64,000 nt of DNA from Coriolopsis trogii (GCA_020543525.1 JAHYIO010000042.1:124001-188000), one strand, 5' to 3'; positions 1 to 12,138 are shown, counted from the stretch's first letter. Notes: generated from the sequence alone by a model not told the origin. Numbers and translations are program-made.

Positions 1-248
1 GTGTCGATCCACACCCACTGGTAGCCCTGGCGCTCGGCGAGCTTGCAGCATTCTCGTATCTTCCGACATACAAACTTGCGTGGGTTTGCGCCAATCAGTT
101 TACATCGCTTCCGCAACCTCTGAAGATCACGGAGCGACTGTTCACCGTTCGTATCCCAAACGTGCGAAAGGATGGCGTAGCCACCTTCCACAGCCTCCGG
201 ATGGGTAAAGTAGTGCAGTTCCGCTCGGTCGGTGCTGAGGAGCCACAT
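1..248 (-). CDS. HET-domain protein, N-terminal part (cut by window edge)
   Basis: The first 82 codons of a heterokaryon-incompatibility (HET) protein read leftward from an ATG at 248. The protein starts MWLLSTDRAELHYF, as in the other HET genes here, followed by GYAILSHVWD, and is cut just after WVWID, where the family continues TCCIDK. HET domains act in fungal non-self recognition and trigger cell death (family knowledge). The start is set by comparison with five other copies that begin at the same Met-Trp-Leu. The rest of the domain and any second exon lie outside the window. It is divergently oriented to the HET copies further right. No frameshift or stop is seen in the visible part. Confidence 0.9.
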   Translation of the reverse strand, partial: MWLLSTDRAELHYFTHPEAVEGGYAILSHVWDTNGEQSLRDLQRLRKRCKLIGANPRKFVCRKIRECCKLAERQGYQWVWID

Positions 249-2171
249 CGATGAGGAGGAGTAGATGCGACGGTGCGTGGGAGGGGTTCCGCTACGTGGA
301 CCAGTGGCCTGGCGGTATCAAGTGCAGAGGGGTGGACGAGATAATAGTGTCACCAACAGCAGTTCTAGACTTATGAGTAGATGTAGGAGACGGCTGGCGT
401 GTGGCCAAATCAGGTGAATGGAGAGTCGGAAAGCTCAGGGTCAAGTTGTGCGTATGGTGACTATTCGGATTGAGGGTGCAAGGGATTTGAGGACTAAAAT
501 ACGAAAATAGATGTCGAGCATGGTTATTGAGCTGACAAAAATTAGAGGAAGGGTAAGAGTGCAAAACGAGACTCACTGAGTGGCCGCTCAGAGTCCCGCG
601 GTGGGGCAGTTATAGACAAGAGTTGGGGCTTTTCAATGCTGTCGGATGGCTGTTCACGTCAAACGTCCAAAAGGGAAGAACCAAACCTTAGCGCGGGATC
701 GGTATGAAGCTCCGGATGCTATTGAAGGCACTCCGAATCCCACCCCAGTCAGTCCAGAGTGATCAACTGTCGACTCAATGCGCTGCAACGCTGGCCGCAG
801 TTGCTGGCGTGAGGCGAGGCGAGCGCAAGCTCCGTTGGCAGAGAGTCAGACTCGAATGACACACCTGGTCACTCTTCGATAGAAATGGCTAGTTCGCGAG
901 CGGTGAGCACTGGCAGTTGAGTGTGTCCCGAAGTGCGCTGCGGGAGGCACGGCAGTCACGCTCGCGTCTCCCAAGATAACACTGCCGAATGATGAAAAGA
1001 AGCATCATTGACCTGTCTTGACATGAGGCGTAGATTGATGCATATACAGATACATAGCAGTCAGCTCTTCTGGATGAGCCTCAACAAAGTCAGGGTCAAT
1101 TGATACACAGGCCGGTGGGAACACGGAGGACGTACCGATACTCTCCTCAAACTTTGCTAGCCAGTATATGAGGCCCTATCCAAACGTACGAGCAGAGTCG
1201 TCGTGCCAAGTAGACTCCACCCAAACTTCAACGTGTATGTCTTGTCGTGCCAATCCCATCGGTTGTGCGCTCTAGGCCTGGTCGCCTACGTACTTTGCAA
1301 GTTATGTCGGAACTTACCGAAACGCATCCAGATGAATAAGACATCCAGATGGATATTTTTCGCATCTAAGTGCCCTTCTCAGGCTATCCGGATGGGACTT
1401 TTTGGCCTCTAACCTCCCTCCAAGGCCCATCCGGAGGGTTTTGAAAATGATTTCCATCGGTATGCCTCCGAATGGAATAAGGGAAGTTCCGACATAGGCC
1501 ATCCTGAGACTTGTCTGTGCTGTTCAGTGAAGCCACTATCCATGATATATGGAGACACCTGGAGGGCTCAAGCGCGAGACGTTCACCCTCCTAACTCGGC
1601 ATCATTACAGGATTCGTTGCAATATCGATATCGAGAGTCATTGCGGGGGGACCACGTTGGAATCAGTCCTGAATGTTTAGACGGTCAAAGGAGGAACTCA
1701 AGTGTTTCTCAGAGTAGTCACTCACCTCACTTGGCATGCGTAGATGCTAGCTCCAGCCAGCAAGGACAGCCCCTATCGCACATACAGACTCCGTCATTGA
1801 CCCAAATGGGCTCAACGCCATCGCTGAACCGGGTGATACATGAGCTTGACGCATCTTGAAGTTTGCACAAACAAACATACTGCAGACAGAGAGAAACTAT
1901 CGAGTTCTGGAGAAGTAGTTAGGACGAGGGAGTCAAGTCTCCTCGTTGAAGAATTTGAAGTTTGGCCACAATGGCCATGTCACGTGGTGTCAAGATGATA
2001 GTCCAGGCGCCTGCATTTCGATACGCTCTAGTAGTAGTACTTACTAGTAGAGGCTCTAGTGCGTACACTGATCAGCTATTATCTCAAACACACTCTCGGA
2101 TCACCATGCACCGCGACACATGTTCAAGTCCAAGTTAGCTACCAATCAATAGCAAACTTGCAAAAGATGAT
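249..2171. other. Intergenic region without a supported gene
   Basis: About 1.9 kb between the left-edge HET gene and the first tRNA. It contains a MITE-like element (1305-1494, listed separately). The open frames here are short, mostly lack an ATG start and show no family motif. The stretch to about 1000 probably holds the promoter and 5' leader of the leftward HET gene, but no clear core promoter element is visible. Confidence 0.5.
1305..1494. mobile_element. MITE-like element with terminal inverted repeats and TA flanks
   Basis: TGTCGGAACTT at 1305-1315 is repeated as its exact reverse complement at 1484-1494. Each end is flanked outside by TA, as expected for a Tc1/mariner-type target-site duplication. 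The 190-bp body has no coding capacity. It contains several ATCC-A/G-GATG-like subrepeats (near 1327, 1345, 1387 and 1429), some of which are mutually complementary, so the transcript could fold. A non-autonomous DNA transposon is the simplest reading. No source transposase is in the window. Confidence 0.6.
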
Positions 2172-2259
2172 TGGACACACTGGGAATTGAACCCAGCACC
2201 CCCCGCATACTACTAAGACAGTGCTAAGCGGATGTGATAACCAACTACACCATGTGCCC
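2172..2259 (-). tRNA. tRNA-Ala(AGC) with a 14-nt intron
   Basis: The minus strand folds as a complete tRNA. The acceptor stem GGGCACA/TGTGTCC contains the G3-T70 wobble pair that identifies alanine tRNAs, with discriminator base A at 2172. The D arm is GGTGTAGTTGG; the T arm is CTGGG-TTCAATT-CCCAG. The anticodon AGC reads from plus positions 2223-2225, in loop TTAGCA. The anticodon stem closes only if 14 nt (2208-2221) are removed after position 37, the canonical site for nuclear tRNA introns. Internal A and B boxes are present. A very similar gene lies at 22757-22840. CCA is not encoded, as usual in eukaryotes. Confidence 0.95.
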
Positions 2260-3014
2260 TCTAAATTGTACTCCCAAATTAAAAATAAGATCTTAAAACA
2301 TTTCTAGGTGAGCGAAAAGAGGAAACGGGCAAGATCCCTTTTTACTCAGGCACTGCGCCTCAGCGAAAGTGGGGCGTCAGACATGCAAGGAAGTAGAAGC
2401 ACCGGGATGAGCACGGTTGAATTACTCGAAGGACGAGAGTCTACTTATACACTGAGCGAACGACAAAGTCTAAAAGCGATCACGGCGACTACTGATACAC
2501 GCATACACGGAGCAGGCAGACGGGCAACGAGAAAGCGGCACAGCAAGCAACGAGTCGAAGCGACGGAACGGCGAGACAAGGAAGCAGGGTGGCAGAGAGA
2601 GATAGATGTGAATATGTATATATATATATGGCGGAGCGCGGGACCGGGCGCGCGCTGGGGTGAGTGGAACGCCGCCCGTATAACGGTGATAAAGTACAAC
2701 AGGAGGAGTCCACAGGCAGCGCGACGCGGCAAGGGGAGGGTAGAATGTGCGGTTACGCATGGTAATGGGATGGGATTAGGACGACCGCGGGCATGCTGTG
2801 AAGAAGGAATGGACGCTGTCCGCGCTCAGGGTTCTCGGGCCACAGACGCGAGCTACCCTGCGCACCAGCGCTGGGCAGATGTAGGTGGGGGGCGGAGGAG
2901 ATGGGAGCGGACGGAGTTGGAAAGTGACAGGCGCGCAGCGGCGGGGGTTGAAGGTATCGCAAAAGAGTGGGAGGGGATTGTCCGGTGGAAATTGTACAGG
3001 AGGTGAGCGGAGGG
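2260..3014. other. Intergenic, no supported gene
   Basis: An open frame from 2308 to 3006 on the plus strand starts with GTG, is rich in Arg, Ala and Glu, and has no motif, so it is not called. A TA dinucleotide tract lies at 2617-2629. The remainder is downstream sequence of the leftward secreted-protein gene. Confidence 0.4.
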
Positions 3015-3861
3015 TCAGAGCAGCGCATCGAGGTTTGCCTGTCGAGCGTCCGTCAGCAATGGGCCTTAAGCAGTGTAGGAAGAGAGCGACGACTCACCAC
3101 CTCGTCCGCGACCGTGGCTACTGTCGCTTCTCCGTTTCTCGGTTGGTGCAACGATGATGATTTCACTCTGATGATCTCTGCAAGCTCTCCGACACTGTCA
3201 TCGGGTTTGAACTCTTCCGGTGTTGTTGGTTCTGCTCGCGATGATACCGAGCGCTCAGCGACGGATGGAGCTTTCGCAGCGGCAGCTTTCGCGAGTCTAT
3301 CTACGCTCTCCTTGAGCGCGGCAGGCAAGAATCCGCCCAACTTGACCGTGTCGTCCGGCTCTTCAACCGCGGCAGTCACGACAGTGGTCGATGCGTCAGT
3401 TGATGCAGAGCGCGCGGCGGAGAGGACGGAGACGAGGAAGTCTATGACTTGCATCGACTCTTGGGAAAAGCCGCCTGACGGGATCTGTATGGTCACGGGA
3501 ATGCTTGCATCGGTGGACTATATGGAAGATCTGTATTCAGACAATGGATCAATGAGCAGGCAAAGGACTACCTACCGTGTTATTGTCCGCAGAAGGCAAG
3601 GCATACAAGCAACCCATTTGACGACAGCCCCTGGCAGTCTGACAGCAGCAACAGTAAGTCGACGATCGCAGGGGCACAACAGACTGACGTACCACTGACG
3701 AGGAGGCGGCGCTGGGGATCGGCGCGGCATATGTGACAGGGAACGCTGCACGGCCGCAATTATATGAGAGCCCGTCAAAAGAGTCTGCGTTGGGAAAACG
3801 TACCACCGACGAAGAGCGCAGAAATAGCAAACGTGCGGGTGAGAATGAACGTAGGGACCAT
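3015..3861 (-). CDS. Small secreted protein, unknown function (5 exons)
   Basis: Proposed exons (minus): 3804-3861, 3693-3745, 3576-3638, 3098-3517 and 3015-3038, giving about 205 residues. All junctions are GT-AG and in phase. The N-terminus (MVPTFILTRTFAISALF) is hydrophobic and ends near Ala-Pro residues, as in a signal peptide. The mature part is Ala/Ser/Glu-rich, with IPVTIQIPSGGF followed by helix-prone Ala-rich sequence. No catalytic motif is recognised. If the last intron (3039-3097; branch-site-like CTGAC near its end) is not spliced, translation stops at 3053 instead. Extracellular or cell-wall location is inferred from the leader only. Confidence 0.6.
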
Positions 3862-6774
3862 ATTGACTCGAGAAGCAAAGCGAGTATTCGGGGAGAGAAC
3901 GAAGAGGTTAGAGGATTGGGGAGTGTGTTAAGGGCGGGACACCCGAAGTCGGCGTGCTGGCTCAGATTACTCGGCGGGGACGAGTCTTATACTGGGTTGC
4001 ATTGGATACGAGCACCCATTCTGGGCTGTTGAAAGACTTGATCGAAAAAGGAAGGAGGCTCATCAGCGAGCGAGCGGTCGATGGGCGGTGAGAGTAAGCT
4101 GGCGGGGTGGTCCAAAATTAGCTTTCCATTTCGAGCAGGGAGCTTATGACAAGAAGTAGGCGTATGAGTATATAGCGAATGCCTGGGTGGTAGCTTACGA
4201 CATTGATTTGGCGCTTGACTCACCGCATATGGCTCGCCTTGTCTTCATTCGCTCTTCGTTGGCTTTCGGGGCTCTCACTTCGAAACACCGGGCATGGGGT
4301 CTTACGTCTCCCCGACTACATGTACGAGCTGATCCGCATTGGCGTTTGTGGTCGGAGAGTCTCCCGTAGCAAAGAGACGTTCCAACGACACGGAGACCAT
4401 TGCGTGGCTGAGTGTGCTAGATTGTTTCTCTGCGGGCAGACGGCATATAGATGAATCGAACGATCAGCTTCCTACCATGAAACGGACGACGTCTGACTGT
4501 TAGAAAGTCGGGAAGACATAGGGAGTTCGTAAAGAGGATCATAGAAGTCGGAGGAACTCACGGGCGTGTGCAGGCATGCGAGACTGTCTGCGTCGTGGCC
4601 GTTCGTTGTAGGTTCCTTTTCGGGCGATTCGTTTGAGCCACATCCGGTTATAGCCGATGGGCAACTCAATCGGCATCCAGATCTGTTAGCCGCCCGTTTT
4701 CCCGGAGGCGCGCGCATTCAAACCGCCTCGTCTCTCCTTCACCACGCCTGCAATCCTCATTACCAGTCTGTTCACCGCCCTCATCTCACTGGTCCATGCT
4801 CTTCGACACTTTGCGTTGCCATCTAATACTTGAAAAACCGTCATCACACTACCGTACCTCAAACTCGCGTGACAGACAAGGACACCAACAGCCACCGAGT
4901 CGAACGAGACCCCAATGCAAGAATACCAGTTTCTCATGCTAGGGTAACCATGTCAAGGAACCGTCTGTTTCGCTGTTTTCCATAATGTCGAGATACTCAC
5001 GTCCGCGTGCTCGTTGCGAACGTGCAGAGAAGGTGTGTCGGACGCGCACGGGAGCGGGGAGATAGGTCGATGCGTGCGCTGCGCCGGTCCACAAGGAGAG
5101 AAAGTGTCTACACTTTGCCATCTTTCTGATTGCATTTCTGACCCTGTTCGCAGACGCTTTGTATGCTAGATTCGTTACCATTTGTTGCCCGCGCGCCGGT
5201 ACGAAACAGTGTTGCGTTGTTGCTTCCGGTGAGTGTTTTGGGAGCACCCATGAGCGACCGCAACCTGTTGGGTCTGATGCACGCCCAAGTCCCGGGTACC
5301 GTGTGATCCGTTGTTGGACGTGCGAGGACGGGCGCGCAAGCTTTCCGTCAGGAGCACTCCATCGCTGGGTTCCAGAGAAGCCAGCGGACGCTTTGGTATC
5401 CAACGTCCACTTCGACACTACGACACCAAGGGCTTATGGGCGCATCATTCTAGAAGATCTCTCCGTATCACGAACTGAGAGATGCGCTCTCTCATATGAA
5501 GTTGCAGGCGCGAAGGACTAGGTGAGAAGTGGCTTCAACCCGTGATTGGCGACTTCCGAGCTTACGGGTTTGCGTGATGGAGGAACACTCTGCAGGAGAG
5601 CAGCGGACGGGTGAGAGGTCAACTACGCAGGTGAGTGACTTGCATAAACGTACTTCAGTCTCTCTGTCGCATGCGCATCTGCTTTGCCCACATTTATCAA
5701 TACGTGAATTGCGTATTTGCCGTCCACGATAATGCCCTCAGAACCCACGCCACATCCGGAGAAGAGGATGACGAGCAGGCGCATGAAGCGTTGGTAGTGT
5801 TGCACTCCCTCCGCTTCATGACACCGAACTTCGCTGCCCATTAGTATCGTGTCTTCATGATGAATGTCACAGGATCAACTATTGCCGTTCTCCGAAATGA
5901 GAGTGACGACGAGCAGGGATGAAGCTTGCCCTCGAGGGGCTCGCCTCCGCGGACCACGCCTTATCACTAGATACATATGTTGATAAACCGTCAATTCACC
6001 AGTTTCATTTCGCGCACGTCTCGCTTGGCCCACTGGCCTTTTGTCAGACCGTGCCCGTTCTTGTATAGACGTGCGCACTGCGCAAAGCACCTTCACGTGC
6101 ATTGGCTCAAGGCAGAGCGCATATATGGGGGCTTAGGGTTGTGTCCGCCATGTGGCAGGAGAGGGGCTCCTGAGATTCTAGGGCACAGCAAGTACCAGAG
6201 ATAGCATCGCATTGCGGCACTCGCGCGCAGCGACGTATGAAGGATGTTAAAGTTTGGGTGTACCCTGCAGGCTGTGCCTGATATTGTCATGTAGGGACTG
6301 CGATGGTTCTTCCTTGCAAGTGAGGGTCATCGCCAGGACAGGGTCCCAGGTCCCAGGTGGCCGTAGTTGTACTTGCAGCTGTACAGCCTGCTCTTTCAAA
6401 TCGGCACATCCACCATCGCAGTAGTCTGCGGCTGTGACTTCCTTCATATACCTTTTACCCTGGCATCGCAATCACACCGGTCTTTGCGGCCTTGTGTTCC
6501 TCTATTGAACCACACCTTCGCTGCCAGGTACAACGTTTTCATCCTTCCATCTTGTGCTTCTTCTTTGCTTCCTGGTCTTCGTACAGCTACCGTCGTTTGG
6601 GCGAAGGGAACACTACCCATGTGGGGTCCGGACCGCTTCTGCTCTTTCCTCAGAATGAACCCGATGTCGAATGGATGTCGCCTGCCGCGCTGTCAATCTC
6701 AGTTGGCGCCACTGCTGTAGGAGACCGGCCATCCATGTTCTCCAGGAGCTCCACAGGAGACTCCAGATCCGAGG
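3862..6774. other. Long stretch without a supported gene
   Basis: About 2.9 kb with overlapping short frames on both strands (for example 4939-5418 minus, 5159-5521 plus, 6492-6848 plus), none with a recognisable motif and most lacking an ATG. I could not assemble a spliced model. It may contain decayed sequence upstream of the HET relic at 6950-8086. Confidence 0.4.
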
Positions 6775-6949
6775 ATGACCGGACGATACCGCGAAGCCGC
6801 CAAACTCGTTCACTACTGCACGACACCTTGGCAGCTCTCCGTGAGTAGCGCTCAGTACCACATTACTTCTGCCGCATCGTTGATGATGGCCTGCCTTCGC
6901 TCCATAGTGCGAATTACTGTCATCCAAGCTCTTCAGGCGTTAAAGATGA

Positions 6950-8086
6950 CATCCATTGCTTGTCGTCGCTTCTTTACGGTCCACAGGCTCAAGAGAGATC
7001 AAGGATTGATTCACGCTCACAACCATTCTGACTGGTCCTATCTCTTCGCTCGGTCTCCGTCTGCGTTTGGTGCTTGTGGTGAGACCTACTCTCATTCACA
7101 GCGTGTGACGTTGCCAGCAACAAATTCGGTGCGTGGTAACAGTGTATATCAGGCTCCTGCTGGTAGCTAGTAGCTAATCATGTACATAGAGCTATCTCAG
7201 TACTCAGCTACTCAGACAAGAACTCGCGGGCATACCAACGTTCTCCCTGACTCCTCACGGCGTCCTTGCCCGCATTCCAATCGTTGAGGCGCTCGGCGTG
7301 ACGGTCGCTCTTCTCTCTTGGGCTCGAGATGGAGAGTGGATAGGACTCCTCTTTCTCTTGACGCTCTGTCCAAGCTCTGCGGATCCTGCGCACCCGTTGT
7401 ATGATACCGGACTAGGTGTGGCAGCGCGTGACATCCGAGTTATCGAGATAGGGAGTGTGGAGGGTGATCTACGTCTCTGTGGCGAATCTGTCAAGCCGGA
7501 GTGGAAGCAGATCTACATAGCTCATAGGCCACCCCTTCGCATCGCTGGCCGTGACACCAAGGCAGTATTCCTCAACCGGAGCGTGCACACGGCCTTTCGT
7601 TTCCCTGAGGAGTCGATCCTGGAAATAGAGGCACACGGTGTCACTTTGGTCGACCAGTCGCCTATTCCGTCACCATGGATGGGCTCTCCTGGCGCGATGC
7701 TCTTCTTCGCACCCGATACGGGAGGAGGGTACGCCCGGTTTGCGTTTGTGGTCCACCTGGGACGTTGCAGCCCGACTGCAGGCGCTGAGCCAGGCCCTCG
7801 TCGAGAGCCTGAAGGATTGAAATCCAGGCCGCATTGGGCATATGTCGAACACTATCACCCTGAAGAATGCCAACCCGATCCAGCACGTGTTTCGTGGCAC
7901 GAATGTCCGGCAGATCACATCCGCGAGTGGCCAGGCCGTACGATGACCTTCGATGTTTCTTGCGAGTGCGTAAACGTGCGCGTCGTCGGGCTGAGTGCAC
8001 ATATTAGTCTTGCCTTTACGTCATGTATACTCAATCCTGTAGACACACTTGTATTGGATATCCATGTAAAACCTCGAGTCTCGTAG
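6950..8086 (+). pseudogene. HET-family gene lacking the HET domain core (decapitated copy)
   Basis: The 3' part of a HET gene is intact: linker motif LFARSPSAFG around 7042-7071, a phase-0 donor GTGCGT at 7129, a 79-nt intron, and a second exon 7208-8086 (293 codons including stop). That exon encodes the family's C-terminal module with FSLTPHGVLARIP, WKQIYIAHRPP and HECPADHI. The expected HET motifs upstream (SHVW, WIDTCCID, GWTLQEL, TLYGEG) were not found in any frame of the preceding kilobase. Weak resemblance around 6929-6990 may be decayed domain end. The linker matches the copy at 52448 almost word for word. It is either a pseudogene or a gene with a replaced N-terminus; the left boundary is approximate. 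Confidence 0.75.
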
Positions 8087-10019
8087 GTAGATGCATATGA
8101 CGTCGTCTCCTGACAATTCTTGAGCACCAGGTCCGAGGGGAAGGGAGTCGATGTCAGATGCAGTTGGTGTTTCGGTTTGAGACTAACACTGGGTCATTCT
8201 CTAATCATGTATCGAGCTCTCTCGGAATGGATGAAGGAGATTGATGCAAAACTCGAGAAATACTGAACAACGCACGATGAAGGGTGGTATGGAACCACAG
8301 ACGCCGAAAGATGCACTTTGTTGAGCCACGTGGCACAGCTGTGAGTCCCTCGACACCTTCTAGTAGAACTTCTACCACTCATCTTACCAACGTCGTCCTC
8401 TACCCCTAGCCCTAATTTTCTCTGCAGTCAGTGAAGGACCTCGCCGTGATAGCAGTCCTGCTCGATCTTGATTGGTGGCAGGTCTGCGTTTCAGTAGGTG
8501 GTAACAGGGAGTCGGAGACTAGGTGAGTACTTTCACAGATCTATAGTCATCTATCTCTCCTTCTTTACGGTGCCAAACACCAATCGCCCTCGCCATTCTT
8601 GCAGCGCATGTCCAGGAATCTGCAATTCAATTGATAACCCTCCGGGACATGCACCGGCACGACCGCTCCATTTCGGCCCATCATCTTCTAGCCTCCCCAT
8701 TTTTTCTATGGTCAAATGTGAGTACTGCTATGCTACTAACTATGTATCACGAAGGCTGTAAATGCTCCGAGGAATGGGGAGCAGATGTCTGGCAAGCAGG
8801 GTCGACGTGAAGCGAGTTGCGCTGGTCTGCTGACGCGATGCGCATCCATCCGCAAAGAACAGTCTCTGGTCTCAGTGTGATGCATGTGCCTAGGCTATAT
8901 GTGTGCGTTGCGTCTCACTTTTGGTAGTCATATTGTCATTACTCCGCAAACCTGGATGTACTACGGTACTACGACACACTCTGACGCTTCGACAGACCCT
9001 GATCTGAATTGCACATCTCACCATGCTTGATGCTTTCACGACGTGCATGGGGAAGAAAACCAGGCCGTGAAAGGCGAGTTATTTTCCCGCGCAGTCTTTC
9101 CTTTCCCGTAGATATGATGATGATTTCCTACGGCCGGATAGTATATCTTTATCGAGCATTTACTTACTAAGAAAGCGTGAAAGGAGGCATTTCTTGAGCC
9201 TTTCACTACAATGTGGACCTTTCCCTTGGTGAGAAAGGCTTCCTTTTCCCAAAAACCTATGGAAATGGTTAATAAGGCATTGATATCCCTGCTCAGAATA
9301 TGGGTATTGAACTCCCGTGAAAGGCAAGACTGCGCGGGAAGAAAACTCGCCTTTCACGGTCTGGTTTTTCGCCTGATGCACGTCGTGTTTCATATAGGCC
9401 CTTACGCCTAATGTGAAACGTACCGAAAATGACATGCACACTGTCTTCCGAATATACCGAGAGGCAATACACAGAAATACTCCGCTCGCTCGGATGGGTG
9501 ACATTGCGTCCTGGCACCGAAGGGTAAGTTGTGCGCAAACCGCTAGGAGAGAAGCCATCAATATCGACGCATGTGCGCCACTTTCGACATTCCCAAGTAT
9601 CATACCGGGTATCGACATCCCTGTATCAATCCACCTACACAGGTCATATGCAATATATTGCCTTCTCGCTGTCATATATGAGGCTTCCCTCACCAGTGCA
9701 GCTTCCTGTGAGTGTCTTCACATACTGCACACTCAATGGTACCACTCACAAGTTCCATGATTGCCTGAAGTCAGTATTCATTGGCTCTGGATGTTGTGCC
9801 CACTGACCCTACGGTTTATTTCGCATATGATCCTATACGTCCACCCCATACCTTTTCAGCCGTTCCATCCTTCCCCCTCCCGTCGCCTGCCTTGAACGCT
9901 CGACCTCGGACCGACGACCAACACGCTCCGCATGCACACTTCCTCTGACTCTCCGGTCATCTCCGACACAAAGCTTGACATCGCAACTCATCTCCTGTTC
10001 TCACGAAGGTCTTGTCAGC
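8087..10019. other. Intergenic region with an inverted repeat
   Basis: No gene is supported in this 1.9 kb. Frames at 9160-9693 (minus) and 9413-9806 (plus) lack motifs, and the first overlaps the inverted repeat at 9037-9387. The last few hundred bases, with short CT-rich stretches, are the likely promoter and leader of the HET gene starting at 10020. Confidence 0.45.
9037..9387. repeat. Inverted repeat, arms about 72-75 bp, 204-bp spacer
   Basis: The arm 9037-9108 (CACGACGTGCAT ... GTGAAAGGCGAGTT ... TTTCCCG) is repeated as its reverse complement at 9313-9387 (CCCGTGAAAGG ... AACTCGCCTTTCAC ... ATGCACGTCGTG) with a few mismatches and small indels. The spacer has more partial copies of the GTGAAAGG/CCTTTCAC word, near 9178 and 9203. 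No coding capacity is seen. It may be a fold-back or MITE-type element, or the source of a hairpin RNA. No clear target-site duplication was found. Confidence 0.75.
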
Positions 10020-11979
10020 ATGTGGCTTATCAGCTCAGATCGAGCGGAACTGCACTACTTCACAGACCCGATGGCCGTCGACGGTGGCTACGCCATACTC
10101 TCGCACGTATGGAACCAGGCTGGCGAACAAACCTTCAAGGACCTGAAGAGGCTTCGGAAACGATGCGACGCCTCAGGCGAGAACCCGCGCCACGTAGTAT
10201 GCGACAAGATCCGCGATTGTTGCTTGCTCGCGGAGCGCCATGGCTATAAGTGGGTGTGGATCGACACCTGCTGCATCGACAAGTCGAGCAGCTCGGAGCT
10301 CTCCGAGGCGATCAACTCCATGTATCGCTACTACTCCCTCGCCCAGGTCTGCTATGCTTACCTCTCCGATGTCTCGACTGAGAAGGCATTTTCGCACAGG
10401 GACGAAACCCCATATTTCTCCCTCCGAGCTCAGAATTACAGGGAGCCATTGCACAACAGTCGGTGGTACTCGCGCGGTTGGACTCTGCAGGAACTCATCG
10501 CTCCGCCTTTTCTGCTCTTTGTTTCTCAATCTTGGGATGTCCTAGGATCCAAGTACGACCTGGCCGATGGGGTCGAGCAGGTGTCGGGAGTCCCTGCTGA
10601 TGTCCTGCGCATGGAGAGAAGAGTGTCAGAATACAGCGTGGCGGAACGGATGTCATGGGCATCAAAGAGGCAGACCACGCGGCTGGAGGATGGGGCATAC
10701 TGCCTGCTCGGTATATTCCATGTCAATATTCCGACTCTCTACGGTGAGGGAAGTAAGGCTTTCAGGCGCTTGCAAGAGGAAATCATGATGCACTCCCCCG
10801 ACACGACTCTTTTCGCATGGAGCGGGTTGGTGCCTAACGAATCCCGTTCTCTATTATCACATTCTCCTGCCGACTTCTACGGGGCGGTTCATGAACGCGC
10901 AAAATACTACACAGCAGTTCACTCCCTGCCGAAGTCGGAAAGAGATGACGTGCACTTTACTCTCATATGTACTCCGGTATGTCGAGACTTGTGTTTGCTT
11001 AGTCTACCTCACTGATGGTGTTTTGATCCAGACTATGGCTCCGATCCCAGGAGGGCCAAGCCGAAGCTCTCTCGCTACGTTCACTCCCTGTCCGCACGGC
11101 ATTCTCGCCCACATTCCTCTGACTACAGTCAACGGCAGATGGATTGCCGCAGACCTATCCTGGTATTGTGACCGTCAACGTGTCCTTCTACTCCTAACAG
11201 AGGAGCTGAGTGGCTCTGGCCACGCCCCACCCCTGTTCTCCGTCGGATTTAAGTGTTGCGGCTCGGAGAGTCGGTTCCCGCGATTGTATGCACCCAAAGA
11301 TGATGAAATTGCGGAGTTGACGTGGACATGGAGGACAATCTACCTCAGAGCATACTCTGATACTCTCAGCTCAGTCTCTCGCGACAATGGCCTCGTCGGC
11401 GCTGTTTCGACAAATGGATCACTTGAAGCCCCATTCCGTATGCACTTGTCGAGCATATCCTGTCCAGACGCTCCACTTCTGATCCACATCCCGATACAGT
11501 CACACGTGGTGTCCAGAATACCCGACGTGAAAATGGCCATTGCGATTGGGCACGAAGGGCACATATCATCCTGCATGGGCCTCAAGACTTCGGTGGTGCT
11601 TGTGCTTGGGACATGTAGCAGGGGACGTCAGAAATGCGAGCCTTGCGAACGCGAGCAAGCTGGGATTAGCCTGAGCAGTGCTTGTCCCTCCGAGTCCCCG
11701 CCGTCACATTGGGCTCATCTCCTGTGCGTCCGATCAATTGACGGGCCCCAGGATCCTGAGGCCGATCTTCTCGCGGTTGCCCAAAGGTACAACCACGACT
11801 GTGAGAAGGACCATATCCCTGACTTTGTGGGTGAGAAGAACAATCCCGTCATATCTGCTCGACTTCCTGTGCAGTTTGGAGGAGCAAATATCAATCTCCG
11901 TTCCTGGTTCACAAGATGCCCCATCAGTCCCCAGACGACACTCGTTCCCCATTTGCTGCTGGATCTGGAGTTTGCGTAG
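10020..11979 (+). CDS. HET-domain protein with family C-terminal module (intact)
   Basis: Exons 10020-10976 and 11032-11979 (55-nt GT-AG intron, phase 0) encode 634 residues. Exon 1 starts MWLISSDRAELHYF and carries the HET blocks GYAILSHVW, WIDTCCIDK, ELSEAINSMYRYY, RGWTLQELIAPP, EDGAYCLLGIF and TLYGEGSKAFRRLQEEI, then the linker LLSHSPADF. Exon 2 encodes the second module: PHGILAHIP near its start, LSWY, then HDCEKDHIPDF and WFTRCPISPQTTLVPH at the end. HET domains mediate incompatibility-type cell death in fungi; the role of the second module is unknown. A frameshifted copy of the 3' end follows at 12139-12484. No membrane segment or signal peptide is seen, so it is probably cytosolic (inference). 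Confidence 0.92.
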
Positions 11980-12138
11980 GGAGTGCACACTATTGCGCTG
12001 CATCATCATGAGTACTAAGTACCCTAGGTACAGTGTTATATCTGGCTATCTGACATCGTGCCATCAGCATTCTGCATGGTGCTCACTGTGAGTGCTCAAG
12101 AGGAGCACTGGTGCTTAGCTGCAGAGCACTGGTCCAGG

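Noticed and set aside
2308..3006. Open frame of 232 codons on the plus strand
   Set aside because: It starts with GTG, has biased Arg/Ala/Glu composition without motifs, and no splice-supported continuation.
4939..5418. 159-codon minus-strand frame
   Set aside because: No motif, composition looks random, and overlapping plus-strand frames are equally open.
9160..9693. 177-codon minus-strand frame
   Set aside because: It overlaps the inverted repeat at 9037-9387 and has no recognisable domain or credible start.
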